A stretch of DNA of 60,000 nt from Cryptomeria japonica (lineage: Eukaryota > Streptophyta > Pinopsida > Cupressales > Cupressaceae), in the NCBI RefSeq assembly GCF_030272615.1, contig NC_081409.1:619367255-619427254 (forward strand), read 5' to 3'. This document shows, piece by piece, positions 35,405 through 47,242 of this stretch (positions are counted from its first letter, which is position 1; every line of letters begins with the position of its first letter). The notes beneath the pieces were generated by a model. The model was given only the letters and a program-made list of their open reading frames with translations. It was not told where the DNA came from and made no database searches. A program made the position numbers and the translations under genes.

Positions 35405-36049
35405 AAAGATGAATGAGTGATTGACAGTGGTTGTTCAGATCATATGATTGGTGATAAAAGAAAATTTGTGAATATGGAAAGGTATGATGGTGGAATAGTA
35501 AGATTTAGAGATAACAAAGCCTGTGTGATCCATGGTAGAGGTTCTACTTCCTTTGATGGTAAGCTTAACACTAATGATGTCTTGTATGTTCAAGGTTTGG
35601 AGCATATTATTTCAAGTGTTGGATAGATGGTTGACAAAGGTTATGATTTACTATTAAAGAATGGAAAATGCAACATCTTAAATGCCTCTAGTATAGAGAT
35701 TGCATCTATAACTAAGACTAAAGGTAATATCTTTCATTTGAATGCTGGTGAGAAAAGTGGCTAGATTACTAAGATTGATGAAAGTTGGTTGTGGCATAGG
35801 AGAATGTGTCATGTTAATTTTGATTCAATGATTAAGATTAGTTCTACATAAGCTGTCAGAGATTTGCCTAAAATTGTTAAGCCTTCTAATTCGGTATGTA
35901 AGGAATGTCAAATACATAAGCAAACAAGAATTCATTTCAAGAGCAAGCAGTATACATCTGATGGATTTCTATATCTTGTGCATACTAACCTATGTGGACC
36001 TAAAAATGATATAAGTGTGCAAGGTGACATATACTTTATGTTGCTAATT
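35405..36049 (+). pseudogene. E protease and integrase N-terminal part
   Basis: Protease MIDSGCSDHMIGDKRKF (D-S-G intact) at 35417, then DVLYVQGLEHIISSVG. After stops, the integrase zinc domain DESWLWHRRMCHVNFDSMIK and SVCKECQIHKQ carries the full H-H-C-C set. The core begins LVHTNLCGP, in which the first catalytic Asp is Asn. It is cut at about 36049 by element F within LLI/DDY; continuation at 59469. Confidence 0.85.
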
Positions 36050-37472
36050 ATAGTATGATGAAATAATAAGTATCTAGTAGAATACTAAGAGGGGGGCGGG
36101 GTGAATCAGTATACTAAAAAACTAATACAAACTTCCCAATCTCAAAATCAAACTCACAAAGTAAACTTCCACTTATCAAGATCAATACTCAACATCAATT
36201 GGCTAACTGTTATAACAACTTAATAGTAAACAACTTCAATCTTGTAAAGATCTAAATGGTTAATCATATCTCAACATATTCAATCTCCCAATGCTTCCAG
36301 TTATCATGCCTTATCAGAAATTAATTAAATCAACAAATAAGATCATAACCACAAATACATTCACCACTTGACACAATTTTTTATACGTGGAAAATCCAAA
36401 TAGGTAAAAACCACAGTGATATGAGACTCACAAGGAAAGCTATCTAAACTCTTCGAAAGTTTACCCTATTAGGAGCCAAGCCTATTAAAGCTTTTACAAT
36501 AAGTCTTGTTAAGAACTTATTCTGTTAGGAATCACCCAGTTAAGGGATTTACAAAATGCCTTAATGAAAAAGCAAAATACCCTATTAGAAGTAACCACGA
36601 TAGAGGGTTTGAGAATCCAAGCTAATGGACCACCTTGTTATAGGATTAAATAAGTAACCAAGCTTGTTAGAGATTACCCAGTAAGGGGTTTTCAATTTAT
36701 GTTGTAATTGTTAGAAAACAACATGTTTTCTTGATCTGTCTGAATAGAACTACATCTACTTTATCAGATCCTTCTTAAGCTTCAATATGCCTTTACTCAA
36801 ATTGTAGATCCATTCTCTAGTTAGGCAGCCACACACTCAACTGGTTTCTGCCAATCTTGCCAACTTTGCCAACACTTAACAAAACAATATCATTGACCTT
36901 AAATACAAATCAACTAGGTTGGTAACACAACAAAAACCTAATTCTCAACTTCAAGATTACAAACAAGTTGGTACAATCTTGATAGTTAGAAATCATAAAA
37001 AACTCTTCACATCAATCAAGAAAATTCCAACCGCTCCATGATCATTGCTTCATCAAACTTTGTAACTCATCATGCGCTAGGCATTAGATGCAATCCACTT
37101 TGCTCCTTTCCTAGACAACAAACACACCAAATCAATCTGAATGTATCCTTATTCAACGATCACACATGTCTCCATCATTACCGCTAATCATTAGATCTTA
37201 AACCAACAAACTTGATCAGTTAGGGTTTAATAGAAAACAACGGGTAGGGTTTACCAGTTACATAACATAGAAAGGTTTAACACTTTACACCGGTTCAACT
37301 TACAAACTACCATATACCGGTTTACAACATCTTCCTCAAAGTTTATCATACTGGTTACAAGACAATAGCAATAACAATAATAACATCATAAATATCATGA
37401 ATACCATTCACCGGTTCAATTGACATCAATGACAACATATCATTAATGCAATCTATATGCAAAATGCCAACA
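36050..37472 (-). mobile_element. 3' LTR of F
   Basis: Sense start TGTTGGCATTTTGCATATAG at 37472. It aligns with 42120-43047 and then 58970-59451 along its length. It has three ACCGGT-type motifs (near 37290-37412) and the common block at 36388-36425. Confidence 0.88.
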
Positions 37473-37949
37473 ATCTCCCCCTTTAGGATTGATGGCAATA
37501 CAAATATCAATGCCTCTGATTGCTGGTGTGGATTGGTGAATAGTAATCCTAGTTTACATTACTAATTATTCACCATGCTCTATCTATCTTCAGTTTGTCA
37601 TTGGTTCACCTAATCAGACACATAATTCTTCTCCTCAATCACATAATTCTTCCCCCCCTTTGACATCAATGCCAAATTGAAAGTAAAACATGTAATTCAA
37701 AATTCTCAGTGTGCATCAACATATCACAACTTGACCCTCTTTAAATCCTAAGCCGCTGGTATCTTTAGTTTTCTTTTATTTTCTCAACACCTTATCTTAA
37801 TCTTTGGTGGTGCTCCCCCTATGGAATACGTCCACTTCCAAAAACATCAATCCATGTAAGATTCTACAAGTAATTTAGGGACTGATGATTGATTCTACAA
37901 GTAATTCAGGGACTGATGTAATCAGCATCATGCTTAAATGATTTCATGA
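37473..37949 (-). repeat. Polypurine region of F with odd inserts
   Basis: The minus strand has AAAGGGGGAGAT at the LTR edge (37473-37484) and further tracts near 37652 and 37815. Between them lies an 87-bp piece of D-type gag (37727-37813), and after them a two-copy tandem repeat of about 30 bases (37860-37919, ATTCTACAAGTAATT core). Confidence 0.75.
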
Positions 37950-40900
37950 AGAGGGACAACCCCCAATTGACTTCTAAGATACTCAAAAGTGGTCTTAGGT
38001 AGAGGTTTGGTAAAGGTATCTGCAAGCTACTCCTAGGTAGAAACATGCTCTAAGATAACTTCTTTACTTTGAACTTTTTCCCTCAAAAGTGATAATTCAA
38101 TTCAACGTGCTTGGTCCTTGCATGCATGCAAAACAAGATTTTTAGAAATATTAATGGCACTTGTATTATCTCATAAAATCTTTATAGGTTCTAATATCTT
38201 CATCTTAAAACCTTCCAAAATGTTCCTCATCCAAATATCTTGTGTGCAATTCATATAAATTGCAACATACTCAACTTCAACAGTAGATTGTGAAGTAGAA
38301 CTGTGCTTCTTACTACTCTAGGCATGAAACTAGCCTTCCTCCTAGAAAGAATGCTCCACCAGTACTGCTTTTCTAGTCATCAATATTTCCTGCCTAATCA
38401 GCATTAGTGTATGCCTTCAAATCAAAGTTTCCTCCATATGGATACCATAACCCATAGTCAATTGTACCTTTCAGATATGTAAAAGGTCTCTTTGTTGCTA
38501 TCAAGTGTTCTTCCTTTGGATTTTTCTGAAATCTAACAACTATACTAACCACATGGGCAATATTCGGTCTATTGTGAACAACATAGTGTAATTTGCCAAT
38601 CATTGACCTATATTCCTTTTCATCAATAGACTTAGATGCATCTTTCTTGGACAACTTACAACCTATAACCATTGGAGTTCCAACTAGTTTACAGTCACTC
38701 ATGGCAAAAGTCTTCAAAACTTATTTCACATACTTAGATTGAGTAATAAAAATACCATTCTTCATCTATTGTATTTCCAAGCCTGTGAAATTTTTTATTT
38801 CCCCTACTAAAGACATCTCAAATTCATTTTTCATTTCATCTGCAAAACTATTGCTCATGGCATCATTACCTCCAAATATAATGTCATCAACAAATACTTC
38901 ACTAACCAGTATTTCATCTCCTCCATACTTGAGATAAATATTGTTGTCATCACTAGTTCTTGCAAAGCCTATCTTCATCAGATGTGTATGAAGTTGTTCA
39001 TACCATGCTCTGGGTGCTTGATTTAATCCATATAAAGCTTTATGAAATCTGCATAGCATGTCTTTCTCATCAGTCAATGCATAACCATCAGGCTACTCTA
39101 TGTATACCTCTTCTTCCAATATCCCATTCAAATATGCCGACTTAACATCGATCTAGTATACCTGGAACTTCTTATGGGCTATAAATGCAAGTAAAGTTAT
39201 GACACCTTCTAGTCTTTCTACTAGTGAAATTTTTTTGCCATAATCTTCTCCTTCTTCTTGAGCATAACCCTTGCAAACTAATATTTCCTTGTTGTGAACT
39301 ACAACACCATCTTCATTTAACTTGTTCCTGAACACGCATTTAGTGCCTATAACATTCTTGTTTACCAGTTAGGGTACTAGGGTTGAAGTGTTGTTCTTCT
39401 CAATTTTATCCAATTCCTCCTCCATAGCTAAAACCCAATAATCATCACCAAATGCCTCCTTAGAACTTCTAGTTTCAATGGTGGAGATCATGCAAGAGTT
39501 CTCTCCAATTATCCTTCTAGTTAGTACTCCAACATATTTATCTCCAATAATCTTCTCAGGACTGTGGTTCAGTCTCACATGCCTAGGAATAACATGATCA
39601 TTCTCTTTAGTTTTAGCTTCTTCATTGTCATCTTCTTTTGAATTTATTTGTTCCGGTTGAACAAGTACATCAGGATTTGCTTTACTGGTTTCTGATTTAA
39701 CAGGTTCATGTTTGAAAAGAAAAATGCAAGGATCTTCATCCTTCTTCTCTGAATTGGTTCCATCTGAGACTTCAAGACATTCATCTACACGAACATCATC
39801 ACTCTCAACAATTCTCTGTGTCTGATTGTTGAAGTATTTATAGGCTTTACTCTTGGTGGAATAGCCAAGAAATGTGCCTTCATCACTCTTAGCTTCAAAC
39901 TTGCTAATGTAATCACCTCTTTTGATAAAACAATTGCTACTAAATATCTTAAAATAACTAACATCAAGTGATCTCCCATACCAGTACTCATAAGGTTTCT
40001 TATCCTTACCTCTTTTCAGTAGAACTCGGTTCATTGTGTAGATTGATGTACTTACAGCTTCTTTCTAAAATATTTTTGCTACATTTCCTTGTATCAAAAT
40101 TATCCTAGAAGCTTCAACCACTGACTAGTTGTTCCTCTCTACTATACCATTCTGTTGTGGTGTCCTTGGTGTAGAAAGTTGCCGCTTGATACCATTCTCA
40201 TCACAATACTTAGTGAATTCCTTAGAAGTAAATTCACTGCCTTGATCTATTCTCAAACATTTTATCTTTTTGCCAATCTCTTTCTTAGCTAAGGCCCTGA
40301 AAGCCTTGAACTTACCAAAAGCTTCAATCTTATCCTTCAGGAATGTGACCCACATCATCCTTGAATAATCATTAGTGAAGATCATGAAATATCTATCACC
40401 TTGAATGCTTCTTGTTCTTATTGGTACACATAGATCTATGTGAACCAAATCTAACAATTGCTCTGCTGAGAAGGACTTTCTCTTGAAAGTTAAAGAGGTC
40501 ATCTTTCCTAACGGACATTCTTTACAAAGAGCATTAACTGGTTTGTCTAGTTGAGGCAGACCTCTTACTGTCTTGGACTTGCTCACTTTAACAATGTTAT
40601 CAAAGTTTATATGACAACATCTCCTATGCCAAAGCCATCTATCGTCTATTTTTGGAATCAAATAGTTGCTAACTTTAGGATCAAGATGAAATAGATTACC
40701 TCTGGTCTATTTCCCAATTGCAATCAATTCACCTTTGTTGTCAAATATTTGTGCATACCATTTGTAAACTCCAGTGGGCATCCTTTGTCATTAAGTTGTG
40801 CCACACTCAAAAGATTGGGCTTTAGGCCTTCGACCCAATAGACATCATCAACACTACTCTTTCCATTAAGAGAAATAAATCCCTTACCTTTAACCATACA

Positions 40901-41026
40901 GGGTGAGTCATTGCCAAATCTGACAACGCCGCCATCAAATTCCTTCAAGGAAAGAAATTTGCTTCGATCACCAGTCATGTGATGTGAACAACCATTATCA
41001 ATCATCCAATCATCAGATTTATCCAT
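37950..41026 (-). pseudogene. F pol: protease - integrase - RT - RNase H
   Basis: Protease WMIDNGCSHHMTGD (40724-41026; active site D-N-G for D-S-G), LLSVAQLNDKGCPLEF. Integrase (40125-40661): WLWHRRCCHINFD and LCKECPLGK zinc residues kept; core triad present in VHIDLC, CLRIDQGSEFTS and GIVERNN. Integrase C-terminus 39369-40034 (PYEYWYGRSLDVSYFKIFSS). RT: IGTKCVFRNKLNEDG, ALYGLNQAPRAWY, EVFVDDIIFGG active site. RNase H from about 38400 down (DYGLWYPYGGNFDLKAYTNA), decayed below 38390. From 40661 to 38394 the reading stays in one frame with only scattered stops, so this is the best-kept pol in the window along with B2's. Confidence 0.88.
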
Positions 41027-41029
41027 CTA

Positions 41030-42048
41030 GACACTAGTGCCTTTTGATCTGATATCTCTTTCTTAATAGCTACAAACACAATATCTTCACTAGCATCATC
41101 ATTAGATTCTTCATCAGTAATACCACTGTCAACTGCTATAAGATAATCTCTCTTGCCTTTTCCCTTATACTTCTTGAATTTGTCTCTCTTGTATTAAATT
41201 TCACCATTAGGAAAGTTAGCTGCTATGTGACCAATCTTGTTGCATGCAAAACATTTTAAAGGTATCTTACCTCTATATTTCCTAGTGCCTCTAGGAAGTC
41301 ATTTTGCAAACAATTCTTCAAGCTCCACTAAACTGTCTTTATCATCAACATCTCTATTGGATCTAGATTCATAGCTATGGCCAGTATCTCTACTTCTTCT
41401 CACAAATAGGTTAGAGACAAAAGCTCTAAATGCAGATTCTAATTTTTGTATACTACCATCATAGCCATTTAGTTCAAAAGCAGTAAGTTTGCCAATGATA
41501 GAGTCAAGAGTTACCTTTGTTTTGTCAATGGATTTCAGCTCCTGAATAGCTGCAACTTGGATAGCATGGACCAGTAGCAGGGCTCTTAGTACCTTACTAA
41601 TCACTGTGGCATCTTCCACTTTCCCTCCTGCACTCTTTATTTCACCAACTATCTCTTTTATCCTGTGACCATACTACTGGATATTCTCACCTTCAGACAT
41701 TCTCATGTCATCAAAATTTCCTCTTAGGCTCTCCTCTTTGGCAATATTAACATGTTCATCACTAGTATAGATCTCTTCAAGTTTTTTCCATACTTCATAT
41801 GTAGTTTCAAGACCATGAACATCTACATATTCAACATCAGATAGGGAACTGATAATAGCCTCTAATGCTTGATGATTCTCTTGTTTTTCTTTCTTCTGAT
41901 CATCAATCAGGGTTCCAATAGGTGCAATATACTTAGTTTCTACATGATCTGAATATTGACTACCAAGACTCTTTATGTAAATCTTCATTCTATCACTCCA
42001 TATCCTATAGTTATCTTTGTTGAACTTTGGACCTTCATTCTTCATCAT
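41030..42048 (-). pseudogene. F gag
   Basis: The ATG at 42048: MMKNEGPKFNKDNYRIWSDR, then the Gag core (WKKLEEIYTSDEHVNIAKEE; LRALLLVHAIQVAAIQELKS; LGKLTAFEL-like stretch), with a stop near 41673. The knuckle near 41240 reads CFACNKIGHIAANF, the last Cys replaced by Phe. A frame change lies between gag and protease. It is a different Gag lineage from B/B2, by sequence. Confidence 0.82.
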
Positions 42049-42105
42049 GATCTACAAGATCAAATCCTCAAGCTATTAGGCTTTAGGTTAAAGAGGACCC
42101 GAGAC

Positions 42106-42117
42106 ACTCTAATACCA
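42106..42117 (-). other. Degenerate primer binding site of F
   Basis: The minus strand reads TGGTATTAGAGT, two changes from the standard site, two bases from the LTR at 42120. Confidence 0.75.
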
Positions 42118-42119
42118 AT

Positions 42120-43047
42120 TGATGGTATGATGAAAAAATAAGTATCCGATATAATACTGAGAGGGGGGGTGAATCTGTATACTGAAAAACTGATACAAAC
42201 TTCCCAATCTTGAAATCAAACTCACAAAGTAAACTTTCACTTATCAAGATCAATACTCAACATCAATCAGTTAATTGTTATAACAACTTAATAGTAAACA
42301 ACTTCAATCTTGTAAACATATAAATGGTATCTCAACATATTCAATCTCTTAATACTTCTAGTTATCATGCCTTATCAGAAATTAATCAAATCAATAAATA
42401 AGATCATAACCACAAAAACATTCACCACTTGACACAAATGTTTATAAGTAGAAAACCCAGATAGGTAAAAACCACAGTGAGATAAGACTCACAAGAATAA
42501 CTATCTGAACTCTTCTCAAGTTTGCCCTGTTAGGAGCCAAGCCTATTAAAGCTTTTACAATAAGTCCTGTTAAGAACTAATTCTATTAGGAATCACCTAG
42601 TTAAGGAATTTACAAAATGCCTTGATGAAAAAGCAAAATACCCCATTAGGAGTAACCTCAGTAAAGGGTTTGAGAATCCAAGCTAATGGACCACCTTGTT
42701 AGAGGATTTAATAAGTAACCAAGCTTGTTAGAGCTTACCTAGTTAGGGGATTTCAATTTCTGTTGTAACTGTTAGAAAATAATAGTTTTTCTTGATCTGT
42801 CTAAATAGCACTACATCTACTTGATCAGATCCTTCTTAAGCTTCAATCTACCTTTACTTAAATTGCAGATCCATTCTTTGGTTAGGAAACCACACACTCA
42901 ACTAGTTTCTGCCAATTTGGCCAACTTTTCAAACACTTAACAAAATAATATCATCGACCTTAAATACAAATTAAATAGGTTGGTAACACAACAAAAACCT
43001 AATTATCATCATCAATATTACAAACAAGTTGGTACAATCTTGATTGT
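42120..43047 (-). mobile_element. 5' LTR of F, first piece
   Basis: It aligns with 36050-36995 of the 3' LTR. It breaks at about 43047 (GATTGTTAAAAAT), where LINE-like sequence begins. It resumes at 58970. Confidence 0.85.
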
Positions 43048-44072
43048 TAAAAATAATAACCATCCTCCAAAACAAAATTTTGACTTTAGACAACCTGAAG
43101 GTTAGAGGTTTTATTTTCCCAAATAGGTGTGCTTTATGTCATGAGGAGGAAGAGTCTATGGACCATTTGGCAATCCATTGTTCTTTCACTGCTTCAATTT
43201 GGGAAAGTTTTCTTAAGAATTTTTGTATGAAATAGGTGTTTCCTAACTCTATCCAAGATTTGTTCCATTCTAGGAGTTATCATTGGTCTAATCCCACTTT
43301 GAGATCTTTGTGGAAGCTCTCACTCCCTCACATCCTATGAGAGATCTGGAAAGAAAGAAAGAACCACATCATTAGGGATACTTCTCTCACCCAGGCTGTT
43401 GTTTTTCAGAAAATTCAAAGGGCTATTGTGGAGAACATTAGGATCATTGGAGAACCATACAATCCTATCAACCCCATGGAAACTCACATACTCAACTTTT
43501 GGAATCTGAAGAGTGTTGTTAGTATTGATTCTAAACAAATCAAGAGAATTGAAGAAAAATGGCACTTTCCCCCTCATGGATGGCTCAAAATCAACTTTGA
43601 TGGAGCTGCCAAAGGCAATCTTGGCCCAGCGGGATGTAGTGCAATTCTCAGAGAAGAAAATGGCATTTGTAATGAAATGATTGTTGTTCCTATAGGTTTC
43701 CAAACTAGCCACATGGTAGAAGCTATGGCTACTCTCCAAGGCATTCTCCTAGGTAAAAGGTGGAACTGTCCCCATCTATGGATTGAGGGGGACTCTAATA
43801 ATATCATTAAATTCCTTAAAGGAATTTCTAAGCCCTCATGGACTATCAACAACATTATAAAGGTTGATAGAGATCTCATCAACACCTTCAATAAATGTTT
43901 TATTTCCCACATTTATCATGAAGAAAATGGCCCCGTTGACTGGGAAGCCAATGTGGTAGTCACTCATAACAACATAGATACCTGGAAGTGTGAGGAGGAT
44001 CTCCTCAATGACACCAGATCGATCATTTTCATGGATCGATATAACTGCACTCCAAAGATCATAAATGGATAA
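43048..44072 (+). pseudogene. LINE ORF2 C-terminus: zinc-binding RT domain and RNase H
   Basis: One frame with two stops (TAG near 43233, TGA near 43338 where Trp is expected before EIWKERKN). The zf-RVT motif RCALCHEEEESMDHLAIHC is followed by W..F spacing typical of plant LINE ORF2. RNase H (residues from about 43560): WLKINFDGAAKGNLGPAG (first Asp), HMVEAMATLQGILL (Glu), LWIEGDSNNIIKFLKG (Asp), and the C-terminal HIYHEENGPVDWEAN. Endonuclease and RT proper are absent because the copy is 5'-truncated. It ends in TAA at 44070-44072, which overlaps the ATG at 44065. Confidence 0.82.
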
Positions 44073-45542
44073 AATAATGATTAATAGTATTACTTGGAGG
44101 GCTATTACTACTTATCATTGTGTTAGTACCATTAATGACAAGATGAATGCCACCTTTTCCCATGCTTTCTGGGTATTTGGGGTCGCTTCAAGAAATTTCT
44201 TTCGTGTAGCTTTCTGCAACTCTCAGTTTTTTGTTTTGAGTTACGAAACTATGGGAGGTAACAGACATCGTTATGAGCCCAATAACTATAAGGAGTGGAA
44301 ACAAAAGCAGGAAATTTGGAGCATCTTGTAGAAGGGTGGGATTACGAAGTATATGGAGAGACTCCATGGGAGGGATGCCAAAATCACTAATTTTTTCTGC
44401 AAAAATTGGAGGAAGGGCACCCTAAAGATGGGAGATCAAACTATCTCCATTGATGAAGACCTCATTTCTCAGGTGACGGGTCTTCATAGGGAAGGAAGCA
44501 ATTTCTATAGGGACATAAAGCTTAGCAAGGAGGCCATTCAGCGATACCCTGAAATGACAAATGAGAAGAAGAGCCTGGTTAGCTAAGCAAGACCTAGTAC
44601 CCTCCAAGGGTATTTTCTAAGACTTTGAGGGAGATTATGTTTGCTATTATGTGATATATTACCTTCAATGGAAGATTCACCAAAGTGTATTGCTATCATT
44701 TTATGTTGCTCAACCATTTTAGGTATGATGAAAAAGAACATATCCTATTTCTGATTTGTTCAATGAATGCTACTATTAAAGAAAATAGAGAGAACCCTAA
44801 GGGAGATACAACAATGCACCAAGGTCTTACCGTTTTAATCTATGACCATTTAAAAGCTAACCAAATTTCCCACCCCCAGCCTTCTATCTCTGATTCTGAG
44901 GAGGAAGGGTCAGATTTTGATTTTTCTATGGGTGATGAGTCTGAAAGAGATTCAAAAATTGAGGTAGAGGAGAATTTGGAAGACTCTGAAGCTGGACTTG
45001 GTAAGACAAGAAAATAGGTGAGCATTAAGTCTTCCTCTTCTAAGGGGAAAAAAAAGCAAAGAGAAGGTCTTCCAAATTCACTCCTCCTCCTCCTCGGAGG
45101 TCTCTAAGGACTCTGAGAAGGATAAATCCTAGTCCTCTCAGAAAAAGAAAACTAAAACTTCCATTTAGAAAAGGAACAAAATAAACAGGCAGGACAATTA
45201 TGAGTTGGAATTGGAGGATAAAGTGCAAAGAAAGGATCCTGACGTCGACCAAAAAGTGGAGGAGGAGATTATGGGGGAAGGTTTCAACCAGAGGGTTGGT
45301 GGAAATGCCAAGCAGATCATTAGTGAAGATGTTCCCAATAATGAACAGGCCAATGCTAGTGAGAAAAGCCCCCCTTCAAATCCTCCTATCGAGGGTTTGA
45401 AAGGGTTTGTGGACACCCTCGACTAGTTAATTAATAGTCACAAGAAAGTTGTGGAGGACAATAAGAAGCTGAGCCACAGGGTTCAAATTCTGGAGACAAT
45501 TAGTATTGGTGAAGGTAAAACCATGGCTGAAAATGTTGATGA
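44065..45542 (+). pseudogene. Unknown ORF downstream of LINE RNase H, N-terminal and middle part
   Basis: A frame opens with an ATG at 44065 that overlaps the RNase H stop. A likelier protein start is the ATG at 44251 (MGGNRHRYEPNNYKEWKQKQ). It reads MGDQTISIDEDLISQVTGLH, reminiscent of the GExxIxxEDxxxLxGLP block of plant mobile domain proteins. After a frameshift near 44600 it continues FTKVYCYHFMLLNHFRYDEK and THQGL-like text, then a Ser/Glu/Asp-rich linker (SDSEEEGSDFDFSMGDESER) and a Lys-rich stretch. It then returns to the first frame (45205) for a coiled coil (KKVVEDNKKLSHRVQILETI). Unit G interrupts it within the codons ENVDD at 45542; the C-terminal part is 58344-58773. Confidence 0.55.
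45538..45542 (+). repeat. Target-site duplication of unit G, left copy
   Basis: GATGA, identical to 58339-58343. Dropping one copy plus the insert restores the frame ENVD-DLGKIVARVEE. Confidence 0.8.
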
Positions 45543-45879
45543 TGTTGTTAGTATTTTGAGTATTGGGATTTTCTCCTTTCAATCCATCTCAGTCAGCAAG
45601 GTTTCAGTGTTTCATTTTCCTCTGAGGGTTATTTTTCTAAGGGTTTAGAGTTTTACAATTTAAATCTTTTATCCTGTAAGCCATGCATTCATGTTTCCTC
45701 ATTACCTTTTTCCACTCAAGTGGAAGGGTCGTTCCATCGTTAACAAAGGGGTCCCTTTTTAAGGTCTTTGCCTAGGTGGGTTATAACATTCTTATTCACT
45801 TTTTGCCCTTTACCTAAGTTTCTATTTCTCTTTTATTTGTCTACCGTGTGTTATAAAGATCGTGCAACTTCCTATTGAT
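45543..45879 (+). other. 5' end of unit G, no gene
   Basis: Pyrimidine-rich, no frame of note. It opens with the TG terminus. A CTTTTTGCCC/CTTTTATTTG-rich stretch follows. Confidence 0.4.
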
Positions 45880-46950
45880 CCAATGGTTGGTGTTGTTTTG
45901 CATTATAAAGAAGCATAAGAGTTATCTTTCACAAAGCAGTGAAAAGGTGGTGGGCCCTAGCAAGTAAGCGGCTCCCAAGGTAAAGGCTGAGTATCTTACG
46001 ATTGATCCAATGACATGCGTTGTTTCACAATGTGAAGGTGAAAGATGGGTATCCTTCATGAAGCAGTGAAAAGAGTATATATGGGAAAGGTAGGCTAAAG
46101 ACCGATGCATGAAGTTTACTCTTCATGAAACAGCAAAAAGGTGGTGGGCCCGATAGGTAAGCGGCTCCCGAGGTAAAGATTGAGCATCTCCAAGATGATC
46201 TAACAATAGGCACTGTTTCACAATGTGAAGATGTATGAAGTTTACTCTTTGTGAAATGATGTAAAGGAGCTGGTTGTTACATGGTGGATTAGGTGGCAAG
46301 ATAGTTGGATGTGCGGTTGCATCAAAAGGTGATTTGTCAATAGGAAACATGGCTCCGAATGGATTATGAGTTGGTTCACTTGATAAAGTGGCAGTGTTGA
46401 TGAAATTCACAGTTTAGTGAGACATGTGGTGGTTCAGATGTGGAGCTCGACAGAGTTCTTGAGCTAATAAGTGACGGACATGTGGAGATATTTGCTGGAA
46501 GTTTGCAGACGAGTGGATTTGCATAGAGGGTCCACTTTGAAGGCTAAAGGAGTTAAAGGCCGAGCATCTCGAAGTTGATTAGACACCACATGTTGTTTCA
46601 CAATGTGAAGGTGCACAAAGTTTACTCTTCATGAAACAACGAAAAATCACTAGCGGTGGTGGTTACACATGGTTATCAATGACAAACAGTCACGGTGAAG
46701 GATAAAGGTCGAGCGGTTAGTTGTTGATCGAACGCCATGCATTTTTTCTCAATGCGAAGGTGCATGAATTTTACTCTTCGCAAAATAGTGAAAGGATGGT
46801 GGGGCCCGTTTCTAAAGGAGGATGACTCAGGTAAGGTAAATAACATGTACTTTTTGCATGATCAGATGGTTCTTGTTGTTTCGCAATGAAGAGATGCATG
46901 AAGTTTACTCTTCGTGAAACAACGAAAAGGCAAAACACTTAGAGAAATTT
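45880..46950 (+). repeat. Array of diverged hairpin-forming modules in G
   Basis: A module core (GTTTCACAATGTGAAGGTGC, then AAGTTTACTCTTCATGAAAC) recurs near 46020, 46214, 46592, 46741 and 46876. Between cores there is often GGTGGTGGGCCC plus GCGGCTCCC(A/G)AGGTAAAG. Each core is partly self-complementary; the clearest is arms 46875-46893 and 46908-46923. Position upstream of the gene suggests a promoter/enhancer role, by inference. Confidence 0.7.
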
Positions 46951-47242
46951 TTGTTGTCCATTGGAGCCATTTTTTGAATTTGATTACGAATTAATTACTG
47001 AAGCATGTGGCTTAATTGATTCTAATCAATACTCAGTTGTCGTAATAATCTTTACATGAGTTGAAGCTTTGGTGTGAGTTCAAGGAATCTTGTAGAGGAA
47101 CCAGTGCACAAAGCGAATTTTCTCAAGAAACAAGTAAGTTTCTCCAAATTGTTTTAACAATTATAGTTTGATTGGTATTACTGGGTGTTTGATTTCTCAA
47201 AGAATCTATCTGAGATTTAATTGAAATAATTATAATTTTGTG
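46951..47242 (+). other. Leader of the G gene
   Basis: No frame. AAACAAGTAAGTTTCTCC near 47130 resembles a splice donor (GTAAGT). The ATG at 47243 follows 110 bases later. A leader intron is possible but no acceptor could be fixed. Confidence 0.3.

Noticed and set aside
43335-43912. Minus-strand frames of 112-134 codons over the LINE segment
   Set aside because: Shadows of the RNase H frame on the plus strand.
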